The notes: generated from the sequence alone by a model not told the origin. Shown: positions 36,834 to 45,858, counted from the first letter of the stretch. The stretch is 64,000 bases of DNA from Pontibacter ruber (GCF_023630205.1 NZ_JALPRR010000003.1:620001-684000); one strand, 5' to 3'. Program-made: numbers and translations.

Positions 36834-37868
36834 TTAACGTACTTTCTGTACTTTAATGTATACCGGGAAATGGTCGCTGTAGCCATCCAGGTAAAGCGTG
36901 TTGGCATAGGTACGGCGGGGAGTGTCTTTATACTTGCCCAGCGTAAACTTGCTGAATTCCGGGTCGTGTATGGTGGCAGACCCTCGCACGTATTGCAGCC
37001 CTTTTCCATCGATCCATGACTTGGACAGCATGATCTGATCGGGCATACGAAAATCGCCGCGCTGGAAATAGCTTCCCAAGCCCTGTATGTAGGAAAGGTA
37101 AAAGGCATTGTAAAGCTCATCCGCATAGTAGGGGTTTGGCCTTCCGGTTGCTTTCAGTACCTGTTCAATGTTTGCCGAACGAGGCTCGTCCTCGAAATCA
37201 CCCATAACTAAGATGCGGGCCTGTTTGTCTGCTTTCTGTACAGCGTCGATTTGCTTGCGTAAGGCAGCTGCTGCAGCCCTGCGCCGGCTTTCATTCAGCT
37301 TCGGATTGCCGTTGCTGGCAGGCCAATGCGTTACAAGAATGGTAACAGGTTCTCCTTCTAATAGCCCGCTTACCTGCAAGATGTCACGTGAGCGGAAATC
37401 TCCCGGGAAATCTATCGGTATACTTCGCTGGGCAGTAGGCTTGAAAATTTTTGGCCTGTACAGCAGGGCTACATCCAGCCCCTGCCTGTCTGGTGAGTCG
37501 TAATGGATGATCCCGTAGGTTTTGTTGCGCAGGCTGGCTGTGTTTACGATGTCCTGCACTACCTGCCGGCTCTCCACCTCGGCAAGACCAAGTATAGCCG
37601 GGCCTCCCTTTTCGCCCATTGATTCGATAACCGCTTTGATGTGCTTTAGCTTGTTGTCGTAGCGTTTCTTATCCCATTTCATTTCCCCTTGTGGGGTAAA
37701 GTCATCATCGGCTGTTTTGGGGTCGTTGGCCGGATCAAATAAATTGTCGACGTTGTAGAAAGCTACTGTGTAGGTTTTCTCTTTCCTGAAAGTCGTCGTC
37801 AGGGTGGCGCACCCCGATAGGATAGTAAGTGTAAAAAGAAAAAAGAAGGTTTTTATTCCGTGGCGCAT
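36834..37868 (-). CDS. Endonuclease/exonuclease/phosphatase-family lipoprotein
   Basis: A 344-residue protein with a lipobox (ILSGC, Cys19 predicted), so it is exported and membrane-anchored. The mature part has the EEP fold: VAFYNVDNLFD at the start, ILGLAEVES (metal-binding Glu), THWPASN, GDFEDEP and the terminal YSDHFPV. Members cleave phosphodiesters or phosphates of nucleic acids, lipids or inositides; the substrate here is unknown. It diverges from gldC across a small inverted repeat. Confidence 0.9.
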   Translation of the reverse strand: MRHGIKTFFFLFTLTILSGCATLTTTFRKEKTYTVAFYNVDNLFDPANDPKTADDDFTPQGEMKWDKKRYDNKLKHIKAVIESMGEKGGPAILGLAEVESRQVVQDIVNTASLRNKTYGIIHYDSPDRQGLDVALLYRPKIFKPTAQRSIPIDFPGDFRSRDILQVSGLLEGEPVTILVTHWPASNGNPKLNESRRRAAAAALRKQIDAVQKADKQARILVMGDFEDEPRSANIEQVLKATGRPNPYYADELYNAFYLSYIQGLGSYFQRGDFRMPDQIMLSKSWIDGKGLQYVRGSATIHDPEFSKFTLGKYKDTPRRTYANTLYLDGYSDHFPVYIKVQKVR

Positions 37869-37872
37869 CGCG

Positions 37873-37931
37873 TAACTTTGTACCTATATATGTAATTCAA
37901 GCATAGTACGAGATATATATAGTACAAAGTT
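37873..37931. promoter_or_regulatory. Divergent promoter region with inverted repeat
   Basis: The arms AACTTTGTACCTATATAT (37874-37891) and ATATATATAGTACAAAGTT (37913-37931) form an inverted repeat between the EEP lipoprotein (-) and gldC (+). The left arm includes TAACTTTG (37873-37880), a -7 element pointing toward gldC. The symmetry could be an operator or two back-to-back promoters. Confidence 0.5.
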
Positions 37932-37945
37932 TAAAATAAGTGAAA

Positions 37946-38284
37946 ATGAAAAAATCAGAGATATTCTTCAGTATAGCTTTGGACGACCAGCGGGTTCCTG
38001 AAGCCATCAGCTGGCGTGCCACCGATGCAGGTGAAAAGATCCACTTTGCCAAGGCCATCAATATTTCGCTCTGGGACCGCGATGAGGCCGGTACCATGAA
38101 GATTGACCTTTGGACGAAAGATATGCCTGTAGAGGAAATGAAGTACTTCTACATCGATACGATCGGGGCCATGGCGCAAAGCATTATGACGGCTACCAGC
38201 GATAAGGTAATGGCTGACAAAATGAGAGCCCTTTGCCAGGAACTGATGGACCATGTAGAGGAAGACAGAAAGAAAAACTCTTAA
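37946..38284 (+). CDS. gldC: Gliding-motility protein GldC
   Basis: A 112-residue soluble protein whose opening MKKSEIFFSIALDDQRVPE and MKIDLWTKDMPVEEMK stretch match the GldC family. GldC is associated with the GldB lipoprotein and gliding in Flavobacterium; its mechanism is unclear, and homologues occur in non-gliding relatives. The frame opens with a GTG two codons upstream, but the ATG at 37946 fits the family start. A 22-bp-stem terminator follows. Confidence 0.9.
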   Translation: MKKSEIFFSIALDDQRVPEAISWRATDAGEKIHFAKAINISLWDRDEAGTMKIDLWTKDMPVEEMKYFYIDTIGAMAQSIMTATSDKVMADKMRALCQELMDHVEEDRKKNS

Positions 38285-38294
38285 TCCTATAGAT

Positions 38295-38345
38295 TTTATA
38301 AAACAGGAAAGCCGCCCTATTTAGGCGGCTTTCCTGTTTTATAAA
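38295..38345 (+). terminator. gldC terminator
   Basis: A 22-bp perfect stem (inner arms GGAAAGCCGCC / GGCGGCTTTCC) around a 7-nt loop; it can also serve the converging gene. Confidence 0.88.
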
Positions 38346-38377
38346 GTATACTTGAATAGCGTTAGCTACTAGTTGTA

Positions 38378-38905
38378 TTAGTTAACAGTGGCAGTAGTTG
38401 CTTCAGTAGCAGAACCTGAAGTTGCCAGTTGCTCCTTAGCTTTGTTCTGCTCTTTAGCTGGGGCACTAAGGCTTGCTACAAACTCTTTGTCACGCTTGCT
38501 GTAGATCTTACGATCGCCGAAGTAGTGGTTGTACTGCACAGTGCTCAACACAGCTTCCAGTTCGCTGTCACGCTCGTCGCAAACCGCTTTGCATTTTGCA
38601 TCGATCAGCTGCTGGTTTCCGGCAAATTGGTCTTCGATCGCCTTCATTTTTGCAACTTTATCCATGTTGATCGCACGTAGCTTTTTCGCCTGGTAATTGT
38701 TCAGACGCAATTCACGGATCATATCGTCTGTAAGCTTGTTGGCTCTCAGTTCAACTATGGCAGCGGCTTTGTTCTCGGTAGCAGCAGCTTTTTCATTCTT
38801 CTCTGTTGCATTTTCTTTCTTTACCGAGGTATTTGTATTGCCCTTTGCAGTTGCACCACACATGATACCGAAAGTCATACACATACAAACCATTAGCTTT
38901 TTCAT
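38378..38905 (-). CDS. Exported protein of unknown function, Spy/CpxP-like in layout
   Basis: 175 residues with a signal peptide (MKKLMVCMCMTFGIMCGATA). After a Lys/Asn/Ala-rich linker comes a helical region (LTDDMIRELRLNNYQAKKLRAIN ... KAVCDERDSELEAVLST) and a low-complexity Ala/Thr tail. The pattern of helices with a counted number of residues between L and R/K resembles small periplasmic helical-hook proteins such as Spy/CpxP, but no signature is exact. Function unknown. Confidence 0.75.
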   Translation of the reverse strand: MKKLMVCMCMTFGIMCGATAKGNTNTSVKKENATEKNEKAAATENKAAAIVELRANKLTDDMIRELRLNNYQAKKLRAINMDKVAKMKAIEDQFAGNQQLIDAKCKAVCDERDSELEAVLSTVQYNHYFGDRKIYSKRDKEFVASLSAPAKEQNKAKEQLATSGSATEATTATVN

Positions 38906-39058
38906 AATCTTAGTCGTTTTTCAGTTCTACCTTAGTTGTTTTTGAGCCTCCGCGTTTCCGATCAGCCACATATATATAACGCCTTGCCCTGCTAAATAAT
39001 TCCGATATCGCTTAAATTAATTACTTCTTAAATTGTACAGAAAAAGTGCCAATAAAAA

Positions 39059-39085
39059 AGCCTGACTTTCATTACGGTCAGGCTT
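39059..39085 (-). terminator. dcd terminator
   Basis: A 9-bp stem (AAGCCTGAC / GTCAGGCTT) with a run of T on the minus strand, 21 bp after the dcd stop. Confidence 0.75.
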
Positions 39086-39105
39086 CTGTAAGAGTTATGG
39101 TTTCG

Positions 39106-39642
39106 TTACCAGGTATTTTTCCACATCATGGACTCTACCGGCGTGATGGTGCGGTTGTTATACTTGGCATTGGCTTTGGCATTGTAATAGTTCTCAATTC
39201 CGCCTTTCACCTCAAAGTAGATGAGCTGGCCGATCGGCATGCCATAGTACACGCGTACTGGTTGTGTTACCGAAATCTCTAAAGTCCAGGTATTGCAGAA
39301 GCCTACGTCGCCTTTACCGGCTGTTGCATGGATATCTATCCCCAGACGGCCAACGCTTGACTTGCCTTCTAAGAATGGCACGTGGGCGTGTGTTTCAGTA
39401 TACTCACGGGTCACACCCAGGTATAAGGTGTTCGGCAGCAGCACATAGCCTTCTTCCGGTATCTCAAATACATCGATCTCGTTGTGCTGCCGTGCGTCCA
39501 GTACCTCGTTGCGGTAAGTGGCCAGGTAGCGGCCCAGGTGTACGTCGTAGGAATTGGTGCCGAGGCAGGCGCGGTTAAAAGGCTCAACCAGAATGGTGCC
39601 TTTCTCGATCTCCTCTAAAATCTGCTTATCTGTTAAAATCAT
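39106..39642 (-). CDS. dcd: dCTP deaminase
   Basis: Deaminates dCTP to dUTP, feeding dTTP synthesis and keeping dCTP balanced. 178 residues, normal for Dcd. The start MILTDKQILEEIEKG, the NSYDVHLG stretch, EGKSSVGRLGI and the HATAGKGDVGFCNTWTLEI active-site region are typical of the trimeric dUTPase-like fold. It is a single-gene unit with terminator. Confidence 0.93.
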   Translation of the reverse strand: MILTDKQILEEIEKGTILVEPFNRACLGTNSYDVHLGRYLATYRNEVLDARQHNEIDVFEIPEEGYVLLPNTLYLGVTREYTETHAHVPFLEGKSSVGRLGIDIHATAGKGDVGFCNTWTLEISVTQPVRVYYGMPIGQLIYFEVKGGIENYYNAKANAKYNNRTITPVESMMWKNTW

Positions 39643-39789
39643 GGGGGTGCGCTAAATGGATTGTAAAAGTAAGGAAAATTGATGAAATGTTGATATTCAT
39701 TATTGTGGCAGGAGAGCGGCAAAACAAAAGCGGCAGCTTCTGTAAAGGGCTGCCGCTAACCTGTTTTATAAAATGTTATACTTTATTTA

Positions 39790-40119
39790 CTAATGCCCTA
39801 CCGAACGGGAGAAAACATTGATGATAATTACACCGGCGATGATCAGCGCAAGGCCAATAACAGCAGGAAAATCGAGTTGTTGCCTGTAAAGAAGCACCCC
39901 GATCACGGCAATTAGTATCGTGCCTATTCCTGACCAGATGGCGTAAGCGATACCTACAGTCATTGTCCTTAACGTCAGGCTCAGAAAGTAAAAGGAAGAT
40001 GCATAGCCCAGCACTACAATTATACTTGGGAGCGGCTTGGTAAACTGCTCCGAGGCCTTTAAAGCGCTTGTTGCGGCAACTTCACTAATAATCGCGATTA
40101 GTAAGTACAGGTAATGCAT
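39790..40119 (-). CDS. Small multidrug resistance (SMR/EmrE-like) efflux protein
   Basis: A 109-residue inner-membrane protein with four hydrophobic helices and the essential membrane Glu, E13 in AIISEVAAT, that carries protons in EmrE relatives. The AYAIWSGIGT motif in helix 3 is also typical. SMR pumps export cationic compounds, guanidinium or polyamines; which one cannot be told. It lies between dcd and hemL on the same strand, 59 bp from hemL, and may be cotranscribed with it. Confidence 0.92.
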   Translation of the reverse strand: MHYLYLLIAIISEVAATSALKASEQFTKPLPSIIVVLGYASSFYFLSLTLRTMTVGIAYAIWSGIGTILIAVIGVLLYRQQLDFPAVIGLALIIAGVIIINVFSRSVGH

Positions 40120-40178
40120 AAGGAGGGAAATTTACTTTCTCTTGCTTACGCAATACCTGTAAATAGTTATACTTCTTC

Positions 40179-41477
40179 TTAGCTGTTGTGCACTTCCTGC
40201 AATGCTTCGTAGTTGGCCTGCAGGTATTGGTCCACCAGATCATCGGTAATGGCTGTGGAAACGAACAGGGTCTCGTATTGCGACGGAGCTAGGTATACTC
40301 CTTTCTGCAACATGCTGTTGAAGTAGCGGCCGAACAGCGCTGTGTCTGATGTTTGAGCGCTGGCAAAATCTACAACCGGCTGCTGTGTAAAGAAAATGCT
40401 GAACATAGAGCCTACCCGGTTGATGGTATAGTTCAGCCCCAGTTTCTGCATGTTCTCCTGCATGCCGCTTACCATCCTGGCTGTCGTAGCCTCCAGGTTG
40501 GTGTATACTTCCGGGTGGTTACGCAGATACGTTAGCATGGCCATACCCGCCGACATCGCGATCGGGTTACCCGATAATGTTCCGGCCTGGTACACTGGTC
40601 CTGCAGGAGCCACAAAGTCCATGATCTCTTTCTTGCCGCCATAGGCACCTACAGGCATACCTCCGCCAATGATCTTACCCAGCGTAGACATATCCGGTGT
40701 GATACCAAACAGTTCCTGAGCGCCGCCCGGGGCCAGACGGAAGCCGGTCATCACCTCGTCAAAAATCAGCACAATGCCTTCTCTGTCGCACAGGTCGCGC
40801 AGGTCCTGCAGGAAGCCCTGCTGCGGAATAACCAGGCCCATGTTGCCGACAACCGGCTCGAGGATGATAGCAGCCACCTGGTTTTTGTTGGCCTCTACCA
40901 GTGTTTTTACCGCTTCCAGGTCGTTGTAAGGAGCGGTAAGCGTATCCAGGGCAACGCCCTTGGTTACGCCCGGGCTATCCGGAACACCCAAGGTAACGGC
41001 ACCGCTGCCGGCAGCGATCAGGAACGAGTCGCCGTGGCCATGGTAGCAGCCTTCAAACTTGATGATCTTATCTCGGCCGGTGTAACCTCTGGCTACACGA
41101 ATAGCCGACATCGTAGCCTCTGTTCCGGAGTTTACCATGCGCACCTTCTCGATGGAAGGCACCATGTCGATGATCAGCTCGGCAATCTCAACTTCTTTAC
41201 GGGTAGGGGCGCCGAACGACAGCGAATTGGGGATCGCTTGCATGATTGCTTCCTGCACGATCTCAGCGGCATGGCCCAAAATCATCGGTCCCCAGGAGTT
41301 GATCAGGTCGATGTATCGGTTACCATCCTCGTCGTACATAAAGGGCCCTTTGGCAGAAACCATAAAACGCGGGTGGCCACCCACTGCTCTGAAGGCTCTT
41401 ACCGGCGAGTTAACGCCACCCGGAATAGATTGCTGCGCGCGCAGAAACAGCTCGTCGCTTATAGTTGATTTGTTCAT
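40179..41477 (-). CDS. hemL: Glutamate-1-semialdehyde 2,1-aminomutase
   Basis: Converts glutamate-1-semialdehyde to 5-aminolevulinate, the first committed tetrapyrrole precursor, in the C5 pathway used by bacteria starting from glutamyl-tRNA. 432 residues. The PLP lysine is in GKIIGGGMPVGAYGG; other signatures are SGTEATMSAIRVAR, the FEGCYHGHGDSF stretch and the GPVYQAGTLSGNP gate. Its glutamyl-tRNA source would be the tRNA-Glu at 14000, though the two loci are unlinked. Confidence 0.96.
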   Translation of the reverse strand: MNKSTISDELFLRAQQSIPGGVNSPVRAFRAVGGHPRFMVSAKGPFMYDEDGNRYIDLINSWGPMILGHAAEIVQEAIMQAIPNSLSFGAPTRKEVEIAELIIDMVPSIEKVRMVNSGTEATMSAIRVARGYTGRDKIIKFEGCYHGHGDSFLIAAGSGAVTLGVPDSPGVTKGVALDTLTAPYNDLEAVKTLVEANKNQVAAIILEPVVGNMGLVIPQQGFLQDLRDLCDREGIVLIFDEVMTGFRLAPGGAQELFGITPDMSTLGKIIGGGMPVGAYGGKKEIMDFVAPAGPVYQAGTLSGNPIAMSAGMAMLTYLRNHPEVYTNLEATTARMVSGMQENMQKLGLNYTINRVGSMFSIFFTQQPVVDFASAQTSDTALFGRYFNSMLQKGVYLAPSQYETLFVSTAITDDLVDQYLQANYEALQEVHNS

Positions 41478-41497
41478 GTCGGAATAAGTATCTGATG

Positions 41498-43207
41498 TTA
41501 GTTGTAAACCGGGTTTACCACCATAAGTTGTAAGTTCTCCAGTTTGGTTATCGGTACAAACTGATTATCGTGCCGTACCTCTTTACGTGCTGCGGCATCG
41601 GTATACCCCACAGCCTGGTAAAAAACACCCGGCCTTATGCCTGCCTCTGCCAGCGAGCCATTAAAATGAGGACCATACGCTTTCAACATCGATCCGAAAT
41701 AGTACAGCATCTCAAAACCTGCATAGGCATAGGAAGAAGGGGGGAGGTTATACCTGGAAACATAGCTTCTGCGGAAACCATTGGCCTGCGACGACATTTT
41801 GTTCATATACTTCGGGGAGATAAAGTATACTTCCTGCTCATCCAGTTGCTTCAGCGAAATCTGGTTGATGTCCAGCCACGACTCGTAGGTCATGAGCGGC
41901 ATTCGCACCGGCAGGGCACTCAGCACACTGGTTGCATTTACAGCGGCCGTCATCTTGTCAGAAAACACAGCCAGGTGACCTACTTCGTCCAGTTTTAGGT
42001 TGTTAAAAGTAGTAGCTGTAGCTGTACTTTGGCTGGAGTTGATTTTTTTATAGGTTTTTACCTTGCCTCCAAGTTTAATGAACTGCTGGCGGTAATGGGA
42101 GGCAAAGGTGGTATCGTCTTTGGAGTTCTCGAAAAGTATAACAGCCGTTTTGGGAGTAAAGGTGTTGTAAGCGTAAGTAGCTGCCTGGCGTGCCTGCGTT
42201 GCTACAGACGACTCAAATAAAAAGACGTTCTCGTTATTACGCGTCAGTTCCAGGTCCTGCGACAGCGGGTTGATCACGTTGATGTTGTTCTGCTCGGCAA
42301 ACTGTGCCGCCATTTTCGCAGCCGATTTATACACAGGCCCTACCACCAGGTCCATCTGCTTCAGTTCCGGCGTAGATAGTACTTTCCTGACACCCGTGGT
42401 ATCGGAGCCGGTATCGTAGGCAAACAGGTTGATGGTGATCCCCTGTTTCCGAAGGGAGTCCTGTGCCAGTTGCATGCCTGCATACAGGTCTGTCACGAAC
42501 TGGTTCTTTCGGGCTGTCTGGGCCAGATTCTGGTTTAATTGGAAAGGCAGCAGCACAGCAACGTTATACCCTTGCTTGTTTGCGCTTCCTGCCCGCAGGT
42601 AACGGTCGCGGTCCAGCTTGTGCTTTGATACGATGCTTTCCAGTTTAGCCTTATCCTGTGGCTTGTACCAGCCGGACAGCAATTTATCAGCATATACCTG
42701 CGCTACGATTTTGTCGTCTGGGTACCGCTGCAGCAATTTTTCGTAAGCGGCTCTGTCGTTCAGGCGGTTCAGGTAATACCGTTTCAGGCCTTCCGCGTCA
42801 GCAGAAAGTTTGGAAGAAGAGAGCTGATCCAGTTCGGACAAAGCACGTTCATACTCCTTTTCCTCGAAGAGTACGTTTGCCAGCAGGTAATTCGCCTCCG
42901 CCATACTCTGCCAGTCCTTGTGCTGCTCTTTGAGTTGCAGCAACATCTTGTGGGCCTGCGGGAGCTTGTTTGCTTTCAGGGCAGCCAGCGCATATAAATA
43001 AGAAGCTTCGGGAGCATAGGTGTTGTTGGAGGCAGCATTTGTAACAGGCAATAGCTCGGCCATGGCCTTGTCGTATTGCTGCTGATCGATCAGGGTTTTC
43101 CCGTTTTTATAGTTTACTCCGTAATCCTGCAACTGGGCCTGTGCCGGCATGGCCAGGGCAGCCATCACCAATACGCCCGCAACATGCTTGATAAAGCTTC
43201 TCTTCAT
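41498..43207 (-). CDS. TPR plus periplasmic-binding-type protein
   Basis: A secreted protein of about 569 residues. After a signal peptide (MKRSFIKHVAGVL ... PAQAQ) come TPR-like helices (about 30-190) and then a type I periplasmic-binding fold from about residue 210 (YNVAVLLPFQLNQN ... MDLVVGPVYKSAAK ... MPLMTYESW). This combination recalls the LpoA-like outer-membrane proteins that activate peptidoglycan synthases, but the lipobox is lacking and the ligand is unknown. The frame opens at 43291; the ATG at 43207 gives the intact signal peptide and lies outside the repeat at 43219-43321. Confidence 0.82.
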   Translation of the reverse strand: MKRSFIKHVAGVLVMAALAMPAQAQLQDYGVNYKNGKTLIDQQQYDKAMAELLPVTNAASNNTYAPEASYLYALAALKANKLPQAHKMLLQLKEQHKDWQSMAEANYLLANVLFEEKEYERALSELDQLSSSKLSADAEGLKRYYLNRLNDRAAYEKLLQRYPDDKIVAQVYADKLLSGWYKPQDKAKLESIVSKHKLDRDRYLRAGSANKQGYNVAVLLPFQLNQNLAQTARKNQFVTDLYAGMQLAQDSLRKQGITINLFAYDTGSDTTGVRKVLSTPELKQMDLVVGPVYKSAAKMAAQFAEQNNINVINPLSQDLELTRNNENVFLFESSVATQARQAATYAYNTFTPKTAVILFENSKDDTTFASHYRQQFIKLGGKVKTYKKINSSQSTATATTFNNLKLDEVGHLAVFSDKMTAAVNATSVLSALPVRMPLMTYESWLDINQISLKQLDEQEVYFISPKYMNKMSSQANGFRRSYVSRYNLPPSSYAYAGFEMLYYFGSMLKAYGPHFNGSLAEAGIRPGVFYQAVGYTDAAARKEVRHDNQFVPITKLENLQLMVVNPVYN

Positions 43208-43218
43208 AGGTTCTGTTT

Positions 43219-43321
43219 TAAATTTTGAATGAGTGACTGTGTGAATGAGTGAATCTTTGCACCCCATACTCTGGGCTATACTGGAATTCACTCATTCAAA
43301 AATCACTCATTCACTCATTAT
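43219..43321. repeat. Low-complexity inverted repeat (GAATGAGTGA units)
   Basis: Left arm TGAATGAGTGACTGTGTGAA / TGAGTGAATC, right arm GATTCACTCATTC-like CACTCATTCAAAAATCACTC / ATTCACTCATTA, with about 30 nt of unique loop. It fills the gap between guaA and the TPR protein gene. Confidence 0.7.
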
Positions 43322-43324
43322 ATC

Positions 43325-44854
43325 TTACTCCCACTCAATAGTGGCTGGTGGCTTGGAGCTGATGTCGTACACCACGCGGTTTACGCCTTTCACCTTGTTG
43401 ATGATCTCGTTCGATACATCTGCCAGGAACTCATACGGCAGACGGCTCCAGTCGGCGGTCATACCGTCCACGCTGGTTACGGCGCGCAAGGCTACCACGT
43501 TTTCATAGGTACGCTCATCGCCCATCACACCTACCGATTGCACCGGCAGCAGGATAGCGCCTGCCTGCCATACTTCGTCGTACAGGCCGGTCTTCTTCAG
43601 GTTGCTGATGAAGATATGATCTACCTGCTGCAAAATATGTACCTTTTCTGCTGTGATATCACCGAGTATACGGATAGCCAGACCCGGACCTGGGAAAGGA
43701 TGGCGGCCCAGTATAGCTTCGTCGATTTTGAGGGTACGGCCTACCAGGCGCACTTCGTCTTTGAAAAGCGTTTTCAGTGGCTCTACCACTTTCAGTTTCA
43801 TGAAATCAGGCAGACCACCTACGTTGTGATGCGACTTGATAGTAGCCGACGGACCTTTTACGCTTACCGATTCGATTACGTCCGGGTAGATGGTGCCTTG
43901 TGCCAGCCACTTCACATCCTCTATCTGGTGGGCTTCCTCATCAAATACCTCAATAAATACACGGCCAATGGCTTTGCGCTTTGCTTCCGGATCGGTAAGG
44001 CCGGCCAGAGCCGAGTAGAATTTGTTTTTAGCGTCAACACCTTTCACGTTCAGGCCCATGTGCTTGTAAGAGTCGAGCACGTTCTCGAACTCGTCTTTGC
44101 GCAGCAGGCCGTTGTCTACGAAAATACAGTACAGGTTTTTGCCGATCGCCTGGTGAATGAGCATGGCGGCCACGCTGGAGTCTACACCACCGGATAGGCC
44201 CAGTACTACTTTGTCATTGCCCAGCGTTTGCTGTAGCTCAGCCACAGTGCTGTCGATGAACTGCTCGGAGGTCCAGTCTTGGGTGCAACCGCAAATGTGT
44301 ACCACGAAGTTACGAAGCAGGGTCTTGCCTTCTTCTGAGTGTGTTACTTCCGGGTGGAACTGAATGCCATAGGTTTCCTGATCGCGAAGCTTGTAAGCGG
44401 CAACGCGCACTGTATCGGTGCTGGCAATTACTTCGAAGTTGATCGGAATTTCTTTGATCGTATCGCCGTGCGACATCCACACCTGAGAGCCCAGGGTCAG
44501 CTCTTTCATCAGACGGTTGGTCGTATGCAGTTCTGCAAGCCTGGCGCGACCGTATTCCCGGATGGTAGAAGGAGTAACTTCACCGTGAAGCTCGTGGGCG
44601 ATCAGCTGCGCACCATAACACACGCCCAGTAACGGCAGTTTGCCCATGTAATGGTTCAGGTCGATGGTTGGATGCTCTGCGTCGCGCACCGAGCAGGGGC
44701 TGCCCGAAAGGATGACGCCTTTCACATCGTCCGTTAGTGCTGGAACATGATTGTAAGGATAGATCTCACAATATACGTTAAGCTCGCGTACCCTTCTGGC
44801 AATAAGCTGGGTGTATTGGGAGCCAAAGTCGAGGATGAGTATTTTTTCTGGCAT
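43325..44854 (-). CDS. guaA: GMP synthase (glutamine-hydrolysing)
   Basis: Makes GMP from XMP, ATP and glutamine, the last step toward guanine nucleotides. About 509 residues: N-terminal glutaminase with catalytic C79 in GVCYGAQ and the late HPEVTH motif, then the ATP-pyrophosphatase domain ([11 protein letters not shown]) and the C-terminal dimerisation domain ending [11 protein letters not shown]. The ATG at 44854 ([11 protein letters not shown]) is chosen; the ATG at 44860 lies within a TACCTTTG promoter element, which also leaves almost no 5' leader. Confidence 0.97.
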   Translation of the reverse strand: MPEKILILDFGSQYTQLIARRVRELNVYCEIYPYNHVPALTDDVKGVILSGSPCSVRDAEHPTIDLNHYMGKLPLLGVCYGAQLIAHELHGEVTPSTIREYGRARLAELHTTNRLMKELTLGSQVWMSHGDTIKEIPINFEVIASTDTVRVAAYKLRDQETYGIQFHPEVTHSEEGKTLLRNFVVHICGCTQDWTSEQFIDSTVAELQQTLGNDKVVLGLSGGVDSSVAAMLIHQAIGKNLYCIFVDNGLLRKDEFENVLDSYKHMGLNVKGVDAKNKFYSALAGLTDPEAKRKAIGRVFIEVFDEEAHQIEDVKWLAQGTIYPDVIESVSVKGPSATIKSHHNVGGLPDFMKLKVVEPLKTLFKDEVRLVGRTLKIDEAILGRHPFPGPGLAIRILGDITAEKVHILQQVDHIFISNLKKTGLYDEVWQAGAILLPVQSVGVMGDERTYENVVALRAVTSVDGMTADWSRLPYEFLADVSNEIINKVKGVNRVVYDISSKPPATIEWE

Positions 44855-44857
44855 GCG

Positions 44858-44865
44858 CAAAGGTA
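44858..44865 (-). promoter_or_regulatory. -7 promoter element overlapping the guaA start
   Basis: TACCTTTG on the minus strand matches TAnnTTTG. Its last base is only 3 nt from the chosen ATG, so the predicted transcript begins at or inside the start codon. A -33 TTG lies at 44887-44889, with 21 nt spacing. Confidence 0.45.
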
Positions 44866-44989
44866 AGGCGCTTTTATAGTTTTTGCCAATACTTTTAGAT
44901 ATAAGTGTTGGGGAGGGAAGTTATAGTGATATTTGTTCGTAATAGTGTATACTTGTAACATGTGGATTTCCTAATTCTCGTATATAACC

Positions 44990-45392
44990 CCACCCAGCCC
45001 TCCCCTAAGAACAGGGGAGGGGGTTTTGCTAAATATACTTTCTGGCGCATTTCTTCAGCTTCGTGCCTAACTAGGACATAGGGAAAAGAGAGTTACCATC
45101 TTTTACTGTCATTTCGACCAGCGGGAGAAATCTGATACAGGCAAAGTATAAACACACTCCCTGCCCCTCTCAAGAAGGGAATTTCTGCCTTTAGCATAGA
45201 TGGGGTTATACTTTCATAGTTGTTGTTGCCCAACCACCCCTAACACCTCCTTGTCTAAGGAAGGGAGTTCTGACACTGCTATACTTTAAAAGTATAATTT
45301 CATAGCTACTGTCTTAACATCCCCCTACCTCCTTCAAAGGGGGACTTGGCTGAAGTTGCATAGCAGCCTACAAAGCAGTATCGTTTCCAGTC
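44990..45392. repeat. Intergenic repeat cluster
   Basis: No gene. It holds G/C-rich palindromic fragments (CCCTCCCC ... GGGGAGGG at about 45000-45025; further CCTCC hairpins at 45225-45350), a near copy of the REP-like element of 17230-17300 at 45086-45154, and about seven TATACTT/AAGTATA heptamers. Confidence 0.7.
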
Positions 45393-45394
45393 CT

Positions 45395-45535
45395 TGGGTT
45401 GAGCGCCTTCTGGGTTTCCGGTGCCCGTGAGGGCATTGCGACCGAAGGGTAGCAAAGGAAAGCTAGAAAGCGCGATGCCCTTCATCGAGGGCCCCTACCC
45501 CCAGGACGAGGCCCCGCGGCCCTGAGCGCACCAAT
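45395..45535. repeat. GC-rich structured element
   Basis: About 140 bp much richer in G and C than its surroundings. It contains a hairpin whose arms include GAGGGCATTGCG and CGCGATGCCCTTC, flanked by GGTTGAGCGCC and CCTGAGCGCACC, and motifs CGAAGGGTAGC and CCCCTACCCCC. No open frame is convincing. It may be a dispersed repeat or a structured RNA; it is not the SRP RNA, which lies 230 bp further on. Confidence 0.5.
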
Positions 45536-45613
45536 AGAGACTATGAAAGTATAGACAAGTATGACTGAGGAAAAACAGGCAACTACGAAGCAAAGGCTTG
45601 CTTACTCCACTAT

Positions 45614-45660
45614 AAAACTGTATCAGATTTCTCATTGCATTCGAAATGACAGTAAAATAA
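45614..45660 (-). repeat. Third copy of the REP-like element
   Basis: Read on the minus strand it has the outer parts TTTTACTGTCATTTCGA and GAGAAATCTGATAC of the other two copies, but a different 9-nt centre (ATGCAATGA instead of CCAGCGGGA). Confidence 0.65.
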
Positions 45661-45726
45661 ACATGCTAGCACACTGCACTTTATACTTCAAACTGTAGAT
45701 TTTTAAACTTTTTATACTGATTACCC

Positions 45727-45756
45727 TTGCGGTGAAGTATAAAATTACTACTTTTG
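45727..45756 (+). promoter_or_regulatory. SRP RNA promoter
   Basis: A -33 TTG (45727-45729) and a -7 TACTTTTG (45749-45756) with exactly 19 nt between them: a consensus promoter. Transcription would start at about 45761, the predicted first base of the RNA. An AAGTATA heptamer lies between the two boxes. Confidence 0.85.
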
Positions 45757-45760
45757 TAAC

Positions 45761-45858
45761 GGCAAATCGACACGGCCAGCTCCCGTCGAACTCCCCCAGG
45801 ACCGGAAGGTAGCAAGGGTAGATGGTTGTAGCGGCGCGATGTTGGTTTGCCACTTTTT
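45761..45858 (+). ncRNA. ffs: Signal recognition particle RNA (small bacterial type)
   Basis: The RNA scaffold of SRP, which binds Ffh and targets membrane proteins. The diagnostic apical domain is present: CCAGGACCGGAAGGTAGCAA with the GGAA tetraloop and asymmetric internal loop. The ends pair (GGCAAA at 45761-45766 with TTTGCC at 45846-45851), followed by a T run to 45860. Total about 91 nt plus terminator, the right size for the small form. A consensus promoter lies directly upstream. Confidence 0.95.
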
